A stretch of 64,000 nucleotides of DNA. It comes from Shewanella pealeana ATCC 700345 (GTDB lineage Bacteria > Pseudomonadota > Gammaproteobacteria > Enterobacterales > Shewanellaceae). A program made the translations under genes and the position numbers. Numbering within the stretch: position 1 is the first letter of the stretch; every line of letters begins with the position of its first letter. Where the stretch lies: assembly GCF_000018285.1 (NCBI RefSeq), contig NC_009901.1, positions 4,711,001 to 4,775,000 of the forward strand, in the 5' to 3' direction. Below the pieces are notes generated by a model. That model was given only the letters and a program-made list of their open reading frames with translations, made no database searches and was not told where the DNA came from. Shown piece after piece: positions 1-8,496 of the stretch.

Positions 1-3000
1 CGATGTTATATACTGAGGTTTGTGAGGCCGTCTGAGGATTAGCATTAACGTTTTGGTAATTCACATTGGCGATAACTGACTTAACGTTTGTCCGCTCGTT
101 AGCAGCGGTATTATCCACCAAGAGTGAGAAAATTAACTGTAGCTGCTCGGTATCTGCACTATCACTGTCACTATTGGTCAGATCGCCCAGATCAAAACCA
201 AGCACACCGTTACTGATTAGCGGTGTGATTGGCGCTACAGCGGTAGGGATCGGCGATAAACCGCCCGTCAGCTTAGCACCTTGTAATGTGGTCGAATTCA
301 CGGCGTTAATTGTCGAGCTATCTACTATGTACTGCGCACCATCGGGCAGATTGATATCAATAATGGCTTGGCTAACATCTGCAATGCTTACTCCTTGAGG
401 CACATCTACCGTCAAACGGTAGGTAAGGGTTTCGCCTATCGCCGCCTCCACCCCATCGACGGCATCGCTTGTCCAAGACTCTGTTGAGTCAATTAACACC
501 AACTCACTGATCGCCAACGAGCCGATTGCAGCCGTTGGTGTAGCGCTGTCATTACTGTCACGATCTGGATTGCTAATATCGCCTTGCTGGCTATCACCGA
601 CGACCGAGACGTTATTATCATAACTAGAACCGGTCACTACGCCTTGCTTGACGTTTGCGGTATAGCTGAAAGTTAAGCTTTGCCCTGGGGCGATTGCACT
701 GCTGGTGGTATAGGTCACGGTTGGGCTGACAAAACTGTAGCTAAAGTTAGCTGGCGTAGTCGCTTCTAGTGCACTTGTCACATCAAACAAGTTAGCGTTT
801 AACACATCGGTCAACACCACATCATAAGCGGGAGCCGTGCCTGTATTGCTAAGCTCAATAGTCACTTCTACTAAATCACCGGAAGCCAAGCCGCTAGCAG
901 GCGAGAAACTCGCGCTAACTGCTAGCTTATGTTCAGTAAAGTCAATTGCAGCGCTATCTTTAATCGCCGTACCGGTTTGATCTTGATAGGTTAAACCAAC
1001 GTCTAAATTACGCGATTGTGCCGACGTCAAGGCAGTTAGCGCACTACTGTTAGTCACTAATGCATTAATGCTAAAACTAAAACTGTTGTTACTCGTAAAA
1101 TTGTCGTTATTGACTAAGGTATTCGATGGGCTGTCAAACGCCACGCTAAGAGACTGGCCGCTGTCGACTGCACCGCTAGTGTTGAGCGTTGGGCTGGTAT
1201 CCACTGTGCCAGCAAAACCTGCTGTATTAACCGCAATAGAGCTATCTACATAGGCAAAACCCGCAGGTAAGTCCATGCTCACATTGAGCGCTTCTGTCGT
1301 ACCTTCTGGCAAGGTCACTGTGGTGGTATAAGTGACCACATCACCCACTACAACATTGCCAATGTGTCCTTCAGGCGCCACAGCAGTCAGCTGCGTTGCA
1401 ACATTAGGGAACTCCATACTGATGTAACTCATATCTTCAACTGCCGGAAAAAGCGTTGCACCACTGGCTGGTGCCCAAGTCACACCCGCCTCTGGTATCA
1501 AAACTTGATTTGGCTTCACCGAATTATCGAGCAGCACCTCGTAGGTAATAAGCACAGTATCGGTTGTCAACGGCGCGCCTATCGAACCATCGTTTTTAGG
1601 TAGGGGATCTGTCAGGGTTAAACCACTGCCAAACAGGTCGCCAGCGCTATTGATTGTCTTACCTTCGCCGTCGGTCACAGACACCAGAGATGCACTTGTC
1701 ATCCCTGCAATCAGCGGCGCCGTAATAACGACATCATGGGCATTAGCGCCGCCAATATTTTCAGCGCTAATCACCAGAGTTAATTTATCCCCCGCATCAG
1801 ACTGACTGATATCGCTATCAACCGGTGTACTAGTGACAAGGGTAGCGTTGGCAACTGCGTTATCACTTGCAGCGATACCATAGGTAAGTTGAAGCTCTGG
1901 TGCACGCACCTGCATATTGACTAGACTGGAGCCCTGCGCCACTAAACTTGGACTGTTTTCGGTACTGGCAAGAAAAAGCGTTGCCAATGTTAGGCCATCG
2001 GCAAAGGGAACGGCTGTGATACTGATATCGATATCGACTGCTAGGGTTTCACTCTTCACTGACGTGAAATTCGGCCACTCGATACGCAACTTATTGGTCG
2101 CCGCATCAATGCTGATATTTGTCGGTACTAGCGTAACTGTACTACTCGCGCCCAAGCGAATATCAGTTCCAAAATTGATGTTTAAACTGCTGACATCAAA
2201 CACCGGCAGTGGCAGGTAGGTTTCAAAAACAATGTTATTGGTATCGCCAGAGGGAACCTGCAACTCTTGTCGGAAAGTCACAGTCTCATTAGGTACATAT
2301 TCCGCCTGAGGTAATAAAATGCTTAAGTCGTTAGAAACAGGGGTAATCGATACGCTGCTATTAGTGCTATCGCTACAGCTAGAGGCCCCATCCGTTAAAC
2401 TATAACTGGCTTGAGCACTAGCATTGAGCTTATCTGCAGCCAAAACAGCATCGCCAGCTTGGTACTCTTGGTTAACCTCTGCGCGATAAGTAATAGTTAT
2501 TTGGCTTCCTGACTCTAAATTCCCTGTCACTGCATGAACATCGTAGCTAACAGTCGTGACAGCATTATTGCTTGTCACCATCGGCGCAATCGCCACAGTG
2601 CTGCCGTTAACTTGCATATTAAGATGCGAATCAAAACTCACGCCATCAGGCAGAGTATTGGTGACCACTAATGAGTCTGCTGTGCCATATTCGGTCAACG
2701 AGATGACATTGCTATAGGTAATAGTGTCACCCGGCGATACTTGGTTTGGCGAAACCCCTTGGTTAATGATCAGGTGTTTAGCGGTTAAGGCTAGGTTATC
2801 TGTAATCTGTGGCAGTGGGTTATTATCTGGGTGTTCGATATCCAAACTTGAATGGGTATTGAGTCGCAGCGGTGCACACTGACTTTCATCTAATATATCG
2901 GTGACGTAGGCCGAATAGCTCACCGACGCCTCGCTATTAGCCTTAGTCCCCACCACGCTGCTGAAGCTGCTAATCAAGCTGCCACCCGGGATGATGGTCG

Positions 3001-3748
3001 ATGGCTTGGAAACCGCAGTAAAGCCACTGCCGCCATTATGGCTGCTGCCAATATATTGTAAGTTAGGATCTAAGCTATGTTGTAGGCTGACATCAAATAC
3101 ACTCTTACCATTGGCAACATCGATTGCATCAATAAACTGATTGCTAAAGCTAGGACCGGGTACACTTTTATTGTCACGTGTTTGTAGGCTCGATGAAAAA
3201 GCAACGACCGTAGTCATCAGGGTATCGCTAACCACTTCTCCCTCAATCGCGCCGTTAACTCCTGTCGTAGTATCACCGAACTCAAAAACACCTTGTGCAC
3301 TAACAGTCAAACTAGTACCGACTGCAACCGCCGTGTCGATAGTGGAACACACCTGGGTGCTTAATGCCGGACCATTCGCGACGACGGAACCTAAGGGCAA
3401 GCTGACTAGAGACAAGCTTCGGCCACTGACAGAGCTAACAGTGTCACCAGTAATAGGATCCATTAGCAGCCCAGATTCGGGGAAGACACCTACAGACGTA
3501 ATATCTACAGAGGCGCCAAAGAAACTGGCAGAATCCAGTGTCATTTCCATAGGTAAATCGAGTCGAATATAGGGACCAAAACCTGCCGAGCTTTCAGCAT
3601 TACCCATGCCAATATCGAAACACATTTGCTCGCCCGTTTTGGCGGTAGTAGGCAGTGCAGTAGAAAGCACAGGCACAGCAGCCTGTAACGAAAACGAAGA
3701 AATGATTGCTGCGAATAACACAGAAGGAAGCAGGAGTTTTTTTAACAT
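1..3748 (-). CDS. DUF11-repeat secreted surface protein (3' end outside window)
   Basis: The frame stays open from an ATG at 3748-3746 to the left edge, so at least 1249 residues are encoded and the C-terminus is missing. The product starts with a typical signal peptide (MLKKLLLPSV, hydrophobic core, cleavage near LQA-AVP). The rest is a long series of Ser/Thr/Val-rich beta-sandwich-like repeats carrying the DUF11 signature: phrases such as PGDTITYSNVISL, VVTNTLPDGVSF, LASGDLVEVTIELSNTGTAP and IGETLTYRLTVDVPQG. Families with these repeats are usually large exported or cell-surface proteins; adhesion is an inference. Few cysteines are present. Several ORF-like stretches on the opposite strand are shadows of this gene. 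No partner gene is visible in the window, and the anchoring domain would lie beyond the edge. Confidence 0.85.
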   Translation of the reverse strand, partial: MLKKLLLPSVLFAAIISSFSLQAAVPVLSTALPTTAKTGEQMCFDIGMGNAESSAGFGPYIRLDLPMEMTLDSASFFGASVDITSVGVFPESGLLMDPITGDTVSSVSGRSLSLVSLPLGSVVANGPALSTQVCSTIDTAVAVGTSLTVSAQGVFEFGDTTTGVNGAIEGEVVSDTLMTTVVAFSSSLQTRDNKSVPGPSFSNQFIDAIDVANGKSVFDVSLQHSLDPNLQYIGSSHNGGSGFTAVSKPSTIIPGGSLISSFSSVVGTKANSEASVSYSAYVTDILDESQCAPLRLNTHSSLDIEHPDNNPLPQITDNLALTAKHLIINQGVSPNQVSPGDTITYSNVISLTEYGTADSLVVTNTLPDGVSFDSHLNMQVNGSTVAIAPMVTSNNAVTTVSYDVHAVTGNLESGSQITITYRAEVNQEYQAGDAVLAADKLNASAQASYSLTDGASSCSDSTNSSVSITPVSNDLSILLPQAEYVPNETVTFRQELQVPSGDTNNIVFETYLPLPVFDVSSLNINFGTDIRLGASSTVTLVPTNISIDAATNKLRIEWPNFTSVKSETLAVDIDISITAVPFADGLTLATLFLASTENSPSLVAQGSSLVNMQVRAPELQLTYGIAASDNAVANATLVTSTPVDSDISQSDAGDKLTLVISAENIGGANAHDVVITAPLIAGMTSASLVSVTDGEGKTINSAGDLFGSGLTLTDPLPKNDGSIGAPLTTDTVLITYEVLLDNSVKPNQVLIPEAGVTWAPASGATLFPAVEDMSYISMEFPNVATQLTAVAPEGHIGNVVVGDVVTYTTTVTLPEGTTEALNVSMDLPAGFAYVDSSIAVNTAGFAGTVDTSPTLNTSGAVDSGQSLSVAFDSPSNTLVNNDNFTSNNSFSFSINALVTNSSALTALTSAQSRNLDVGLTYQDQTGTAIKDSAAIDFTEHKLAVSASFSPASGLASGDLVEVTIELSNTGTAPAYDVVLTDVLNANLFDVTSALEATTPANFSYSFVSPTVTYTTSSAIAPGQSLTFSYTANVKQGVVTGSSYDNNVSVVGDSQQGDISNPDRDSNDSATPTAAIGSLAISELVLIDSTESWTSDAVDGVEAAIGETLTYRLTVDVPQGVSIADVSQAIIDINLPDGAQYIVDSSTINAVNSTTLQGAKLTGGLSPIPTAVAPITPLISNGVLGFDLGDLTNSDSDSADTEQLQLIFSLLVDNTAANERTNVKSVIANVNYQNVNANPQTASQTSVYNI

Positions 3749-4140
3749 AGTGACTCTGATTTATAATTTTTATTTTGGCTGGGCTCTAGTTGCAGAGGTT
3801 TAGACGACACTAAACCATGACTGCAGCACTATTTGTAAGTCTTTACTACTAGTAATCAACACCAGCAATATAGAGCGCAACAAAAATACAACCATAACGA
3901 CTTTTATGCAACACAAACAAAGAGATAGCGCTTACGTGATAGAAATTGAATTTAGATATTTTTCAGGATTTTATAGCATTGACCACCAATAAAACCCAAA
4001 AATAGTAATACTTTCGACTTACCTGAACACATATTTGGTTAAATACTCTAAATGTCAGCAGATGCGATTATTTGTAGACTCACGAACATTTACATAAAAG
4101 GAGAGTTTTTCTATTGAGAATGGAAGAGTTACTTAACAGC
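3749..4140. other. AT-rich intergenic region upstream of the DUF11 gene
   Basis: About 390 bases without a convincing gene. It should contain the promoter and leader of the DUF11 protein gene (minus strand) and the tail region of the 4208-4642 gene. I found no strong sigma-70 pair, repeat or RNA-like fold other than the terminator hairpin at 4152-4172. Confidence 0.4.
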
Positions 4141-4145
4141 TAGAA

Positions 4146-4172
4146 AAAGTAAAACCGCCCTTACGGCGGTTT
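4146..4172 (-). terminator. Intrinsic terminator of the 4.2-6.1 kb operon
   Basis: An 8-bp stem AAACCGCC/GGCGGTTT (4152-4159 with 4165-4172) encloses a 5-nt loop. Read on the minus strand it is followed by TTTTACTTTTT. It lies about 35 nt downstream of the stop codon of the small membrane protein gene. Confidence 0.8.
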
Positions 4173-4207
4173 ATTCCAATGCGGCATCACTGCACTTAAG
4201 TCTCTAG

Positions 4208-4642
4208 CTATGCAACTTTAAGCATTTTAGTGTCACCTAGTGCTGCATAGACTTTTGAAACCATAAATTCTGAAATTAAGATGGTAAACACAACGGCAAA
4301 GAAAGCGACGACACCATTGAAGGGACCGCTAAATGTGACCTTTTCGCCAAACATCACATTTATCGCTTCAAGGATCATAAACTTGCTGCCCACCAAGATA
4401 ATGTAAGTGCTAATGCCTCGGTATACTTTTGCTGCCCTACCCGGTTTAGCCTTAAAAAAGGCGGCCACCTTATGCTCAGTTTTAATCGACAGCTTAAGTA
4501 GCGTCAGCAAAAGCAGTGCTGCAACAAGTGAAACGCTGAAGGACTCAATGGAAACCCAGTGCCAATACTCATTAAAGAAATTGAGCACAGTTAAATAAAC
4601 CAATACCGCTAGGCTATAACCTACAAATCGTTGCTGAGTCAT
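4208..4642 (-). CDS. Small four-helix inner-membrane protein, unknown function
   Basis: A 144-residue protein with four predicted membrane segments (around GYSLAVLVYLTVL, VSLVAALLLLTLLKL, IILVGSKFMILEAINV and VAFFAVVFTILISEFM). The start was placed at the ATG at 4642 because a strong GGAGGAAG ribosome site lies directly upstream; an ATG at 4675 in the same frame is a weaker alternative. The gene sits just downstream of the PLP decarboxylase gene on the same strand and ends at a clear terminator, so the two are probably cotranscribed. I do not recognise the family. The link to the decarboxylase suggests a membrane accessory role, but nothing in the sequence shows a substrate. Confidence 0.7.
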   Translation of the reverse strand: MTQQRFVGYSLAVLVYLTVLNFFNEYWHWVSIESFSVSLVAALLLLTLLKLSIKTEHKVAAFFKAKPGRAAKVYRGISTYIILVGSKFMILEAINVMFGEKVTFSGPFNGVVAFFAVVFTILISEFMVSKVYAALGDTKMLKVA

Positions 4643-4679
4643 ACTTCCTCCACTCTCTTTGCTCGTTGAGTTCATATCG

Positions 4680-6122
4680 TTAAGCCGGCTTAACAAATAT
4701 CGCTTTTTCAGTGTTAAAAGCTTCAATAATTTTCATCGCTGAATTATCAATATCCTCTATCGATGTGTGATAATTCAGCACTGAAAACAGCATGGTCTTT
4801 AAGCCCTTGTATCCAGATGTAGAGGGGTAAAGGTAACCCTCTTGCTGCAGTCTATGTACCACACGGGCTGTTAGCTCGTTGCGATACTCGACATCACCTG
4901 TGCCAAATTGCGCAGAGAATCGATTCGATACCACATCATTAAGAATTGTGATGCCCTCTACTTCTCTCAAAATATCCGCCATGCGTTTGGCTAAGGCGCA
5001 GCAGTTATCTAAATGGTCAACGATGCCTTGCTTACCAAGCGACTTAAACGCGGCGTATACAGGCAGGCCACGGGCACGTCTCGATGCGGCAATACCAAAG
5101 TTAATCGCGTTACGATCAGGCTTCTCCATCGCATCATTAAGGTAATCCCCCATGTTTCCGCCCCCCATTGCCGAGGTGATCTTGGCAGGATCTTTCACTA
5201 TCACCATGCCGCAGTCATAAGGCATGTTGAACCACTTATGGCCGTCGGTATCGATGGAATCCGCTCGCTCAATCCCTTTTAATAGATGCTTCTGCTTGTC
5301 GCTCGCAGCGGCCCACAGACCGATTGCGCCATCCACATGTAGCCAAGCATTACCATGATTAGCAACGGCATCTGCAATCTCATCGAAAGGATCGAATGCC
5401 CCTGAATCGATACAACCCGCTTGGGCACAAACCAGTGTTGGGCCGTTAATGTCGGCTAATACCCGCTCAAGCTCTTGTGGAATAAGGCGAAGATTATCGT
5501 CAGTCGGCACCTTAACTATGGTTTCAATCCCCAAACCTATCATCGAAAGCGCGCGCTTAATGGTTGAGTGAATTTGATCACTGACGACCACATTCACCTG
5601 TGGCGCGCCATACAGGCCTTTAGTGGCCACATCCCATCCTGCATTTTCTAGCAGTGAATTACGCGCGGTGATTAACGAGGTATAAATCGCTTCTTGAGCG
5701 CCTGAAGTAAAACCAACCGCAGAGCCCTTAGTCAAGCCAAGTAACTCTACCATCCACTCGGCTGCCGTTTCTTCGGCAACAGCCATTGCTGGGCTCGACA
5801 CGTAGTAGGGCACATTTTGATCCCACGCACTGACTAGCCAGTCTGCAGCTAATGCCGCAGGGAACGTCCCGCCGATGGCATAACCAAAAAATCTCGGTCC
5901 ACCAGAGGCGACAAGACCCGCATCGAGCGCATATGCCATTTCATCGATAACCTGCTCTGGCGCTGTAGCTTGCTGTGGCATTTCACCCGCAATTAAATCT
6001 CGTAGTTGCTGCGACGTGATCTCTTTAGCGACAGGTCGTTCATCTAGCGACTCAAGGTACGAGACAGCATGCTCTAAAGAACGCTCAAGTGAACCGCGGT
6101 AATCTTTAAAATGATGTGACAT
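4680..6122 (-). CDS. Group II pyridoxal-dependent (aromatic/glutamate-type) decarboxylase
   Basis: 480 residues, normal length for the PF00282 family. The PLP lysine is K296 in DTDGHKWFN, preceded by the cofactor-pairing aspartate D264 in HVDGA and the ring-stacking H185. The N-terminal FFGYAIGGTFPAALAADWL segment also fits this family. Members decarboxylate aromatic L-amino acids, glutamate or related substrates in the cytoplasm; the substrate cannot be read from the sequence. The ATG at 6122 is the first start in the frame. Upstream lies the palindrome AAATGGCCATTT, also found before the neighbouring amidohydrolase gene, which suggests shared control. The downstream membrane protein gene follows within 40 nt. 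Some proteins of this family are annotated as aminotransferases. Confidence 0.88.
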   Translation of the reverse strand: MSHHFKDYRGSLERSLEHAVSYLESLDERPVAKEITSQQLRDLIAGEMPQQATAPEQVIDEMAYALDAGLVASGGPRFFGYAIGGTFPAALAADWLVSAWDQNVPYYVSSPAMAVAEETAAEWMVELLGLTKGSAVGFTSGAQEAIYTSLITARNSLLENAGWDVATKGLYGAPQVNVVVSDQIHSTIKRALSMIGLGIETIVKVPTDDNLRLIPQELERVLADINGPTLVCAQAGCIDSGAFDPFDEIADAVANHGNAWLHVDGAIGLWAAASDKQKHLLKGIERADSIDTDGHKWFNMPYDCGMVIVKDPAKITSAMGGGNMGDYLNDAMEKPDRNAINFGIAASRRARGLPVYAAFKSLGKQGIVDHLDNCCALAKRMADILREVEGITILNDVVSNRFSAQFGTGDVEYRNELTARVVHRLQQEGYLYPSTSGYKGLKTMLFSVLNYHTSIEDIDNSAMKIIEAFNTEKAIFVKPA

Positions 6123-6177
6123 GTTTAATACTCTTCAAGTAGGAATGTCCGTCTAATATACCAGCAATATTTTTATA

Positions 6178-6189
6178 AAATGGCCATTT
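6178..6189. promoter_or_regulatory. Candidate operator palindrome, copy 1
   Basis: A perfect 12-bp palindrome AAATGGCCATTT, 56 nt upstream of the decarboxylase start. The right flank (GGTGAC) is nearly the same as that of copy 2 at 7654 (AGTGAC), so similarity extends beyond the palindrome. This is a candidate repressor or activator site; the regulator is unknown. Confidence 0.5.
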
Positions 6190-6244
6190 GGTGACAGCCA
6201 AAACAAAAGCGAACACCTGCAAAAGTGCGCTATATTGCAGATAC

Positions 6245-6285
6245 AAAAACGGCACTTAGTTGTGTGAACTAAGTGCCATTTTTAG
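6245..6285 (-). terminator. Intrinsic terminator after the amidohydrolase gene
   Basis: A perfect 11-bp stem GGCACTTAGTT/AACTAAGTGCC (6251-6261 with 6267-6277) with a 5-nt loop. On the minus strand it is followed by GTTTTTG, and on the plus strand by ATTTTTAG, so it could stop transcription in both directions. It separates the amidohydrolase gene from the decarboxylase gene. Confidence 0.85.
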
Positions 6286-6312
6286 GCCGTTAAGTCGCAA
6301 TGACAGTTCCTA

Positions 6313-7572
6313 TTACAGCGTGTTTTTGTAGATGACGCCGTCTTTCATAATCACTTTTTGCTTACTGGTGTCAGCGACACTGGCGACTCCCTCAAATGGA
6401 TTACCATCGATAATGAGCAGATCGGCATAGGCACCTTCAACCACTTGACCTAAACGGCCCTCCAGATACGGATGCTGATAGGTCGACATTTCAAATAATC
6501 GCCCACAGTTTGAGGTCACCATACGTAGCGCGGTAATCGTGTCAAAGGTTTGCTCAATGGCAGCAAGCTCGTTGAGCTGCGTTGCATGCACATTCGTTTC
6601 GCCTACGCAGTCGGTACCAAAGGCAATATTGTCGATCTGATACTTCTTGATTAACTCAGCTGACTTTAGCATCGCCTTACCCACACGCTCGGTTTTACGA
6701 TAGGTCTCTTCATTTGGCAGCGGGATCTTACGCTCTGCGATCAAGGACGAGGTAAAGTAAGATGGGATCACCCAAATCCCTTTATCTTTAATCGTTTTAG
6801 CAATGTCATCGTCCATAATGGTGGCATGCTCAAACGACATGACTCCCGCCTCAGCGGCTCGGCGCATTGCGTCTGCAGTATGGATATGCGCCGCAACATA
6901 AGTGCCGTAATCTGTAGCCACCTCCACAGCGGCCTTCATCTCATCTAGGGTAAACTGCAGCGTATCGAGCGGGTCGAAGGTTGATGACGCGCCGCCACCT
7001 GCCATGATCTTGATTTGCGATGCCCCCATAAACAGTTGCTCACGTACCGCTTTTAATACCTCGGCACGGCCATCGGCCACCTTCATCGCCCCCAGTTTCA
7101 TCATAGGCGAGTCTTCATGTTGGCCAATTCTTTCTTGCGCTTGGTTTTGGCGATAGTCTGAATGTCCGCTTGTTTGAGAAACGGCCGCCATAGACGGCAA
7201 GATGCGCGGGCCCTTTGCGTAACCGTTATCGATACTCTTTTTAAGACCTAAGGTATTACCCGCGACGTCACGAACGGTAGTAAAGCCGCGCATTAACATC
7301 TCTTCTGAAATTCGTGCAGAGCGAATAGCCACCTCTTCACGGGTCATGGTGTCGATAACATTGAAAGGCGCCGACAGGGTGATATGAACGTGCGCATCAA
7401 TAAGCCCTGGCATTACAGTGCCGCCTTTAGCATCGATAACTTGGTCTGCAACGGATTGATCTATCTCACCAATTTTAACGATTAAGTTATCTTCGATAAG
7501 AATTGAGACGTTCTCTATTAGCGCATTGTCTGTGCCGTTAAAAACATTCGCATTAATGATTAGCTTGTTCAT
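6313..7572 (-). CDS. Metal-dependent amidohydrolase (imidazolonepropionase/prolidase-like)
   Basis: 419 residues. It has the full metal-site set of the amidohydrolase superfamily: H61-x-H63 in DAHVHITL, a candidate carboxylated lysine K187 in IKIMAGGG, H228/H230 in AAHIHTAD, H248 in FEHATI and D320 in FGTDCVGE. The C-terminal small beta domain ends with GNPFEGV and KDGVIYKN. This subgroup hydrolyses cyclic amides, Xaa-Pro-type dipeptides or related bonds; the substrate is not evident. No signal peptide is seen, so it is cytoplasmic. It has its own terminator, but it shares an upstream 12-bp palindrome with the decarboxylase gene 190 nt downstream, suggesting that both enzymes respond to the same signal. 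Confidence 0.87.
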   Translation of the reverse strand: MNKLIINANVFNGTDNALIENVSILIEDNLIVKIGEIDQSVADQVIDAKGGTVMPGLIDAHVHITLSAPFNVIDTMTREEVAIRSARISEEMLMRGFTTVRDVAGNTLGLKKSIDNGYAKGPRILPSMAAVSQTSGHSDYRQNQAQERIGQHEDSPMMKLGAMKVADGRAEVLKAVREQLFMGASQIKIMAGGGASSTFDPLDTLQFTLDEMKAAVEVATDYGTYVAAHIHTADAMRRAAEAGVMSFEHATIMDDDIAKTIKDKGIWVIPSYFTSSLIAERKIPLPNEETYRKTERVGKAMLKSAELIKKYQIDNIAFGTDCVGETNVHATQLNELAAIEQTFDTITALRMVTSNCGRLFEMSTYQHPYLEGRLGQVVEGAYADLLIIDGNPFEGVASVADTSKQKVIMKDGVIYKNTL

Positions 7573-7653
7573 GTTTAATTCCTCGGTAGCATTGCTTCAC
7601 TAAGATGATTTCATCTAACTGATGAACAAATCTTACCAACAGCCCTCTCAAAT

Positions 7654-7665
7654 AAATGGCCATTT
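7654..7665. promoter_or_regulatory. Candidate operator palindrome, copy 2
   Basis: The second exact copy of AAATGGCCATTT, 82 nt upstream of the amidohydrolase start and 118 nt upstream of the divergent SRAP gene. It is followed by AGTGACA, matching the flank of copy 1 except for one base. Confidence 0.5.
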
Positions 7666-7782
7666 AGTGACACTAACAATTAACTATGAACCTCTACAGC
7701 TCATCCCCTTTTCAACTCACGCTATACTCAGTTCAAAATCGTTCATATACTCAATAGGGTGATTTCTTTACGGTAATGATTT

Positions 7783-8481
7783 ATGTGCGGCCGACTCAAT
7801 ATTATCGATGACATGTTTGTACAAGCGCTGATGCAAGACTTGCGAGTGAAGAACGCTGAGGAGATGCTGTTTGGACGCTTTAAAATGCCAACCAATGACA
7901 TTAGCATCGTCCGCGAAATCGATGGTGAGCGCAGATTACAAACCGCCACTTGGTGGTTACTGCTTGAGACTTGCTATGAAGGCTTCAAGCCCTGCCATTA
8001 CACCTCATTTAACACCCGCTTTGATAAACTGAACACGCCCAATAGCGCAGGCTTTAAGCCATTTAGAGAGAGTCGTTGTGTAGTTGTAGCCAGTGGCTTT
8101 GGTGAAACTGAGAAGCGTGGCAAAGAGGTGTATTATCATGATTTTATCGCCGAGAACTCAGCGATAGTATTTGGTGGTCTGTTTCGAGAATGGCAACATC
8201 CTAAGACGGGTGAAACCACCACATCCTGTTCCATCATCACCAATCCACCGCACCCAGATCTACTGCCTTATCACAGCAAGGCTAGCCCGATGATTTTGCC
8301 GCAAAATGATGAAGTGATTGATGCCTGGTTAAATCCTGCTAACCAGCAGATAGAGATGTTTGATGACTTACTCAAGCCAGCTTTGAGGCATGACTTTATG
8401 GTGCAGCAAATAAATAAGCCAAGCCAGTATCAACCTATTGGTCAAACTGCTCGGCTTATTCCTAACGACTATTATGTCTAG
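7783..8481 (+). CDS. yedK: SRAP-family abasic-site protein (YedK/HMCES-like)
   Basis: 232 residues starting MCGR, which fixes the start: the family uses Cys2, exposed after removal of Met, to form a covalent link with abasic sites in single-stranded DNA. Other active-site positions appear as N77 (FNTR), E108 (SGFGE) and H164 (YHSKASPM). The usual GWYEW and HDRMP motifs are altered here, so this is a divergent member. Its role is protection of abasic lesions in ssDNA, with possible self-reversal activity. It is divergent from the amidohydrolase gene and convergent with the phosphotransferase gene, 15 nt away. No LexA-type box was recognised upstream. Confidence 0.85.
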   Translation: MCGRLNIIDDMFVQALMQDLRVKNAEEMLFGRFKMPTNDISIVREIDGERRLQTATWWLLLETCYEGFKPCHYTSFNTRFDKLNTPNSAGFKPFRESRCVVVASGFGETEKRGKEVYYHDFIAENSAIVFGGLFREWQHPKTGETTTSCSIITNPPHPDLLPYHSKASPMILPQNDEVIDAWLNPANQQIEMFDDLLKPALRHDFMVQQINKPSQYQPIGQTARLIPNDYYV

Positions 8482-8496
8482 GCCTTAACTGAACGT

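Noticed and set aside
66..3803. Several plus-strand reading frames of 60-143 codons over the DUF11 gene
   Set aside because: They lie opposite a continuous minus-strand frame with signal peptide and repeat structure; their products have no family-like pattern or ribosome sites.
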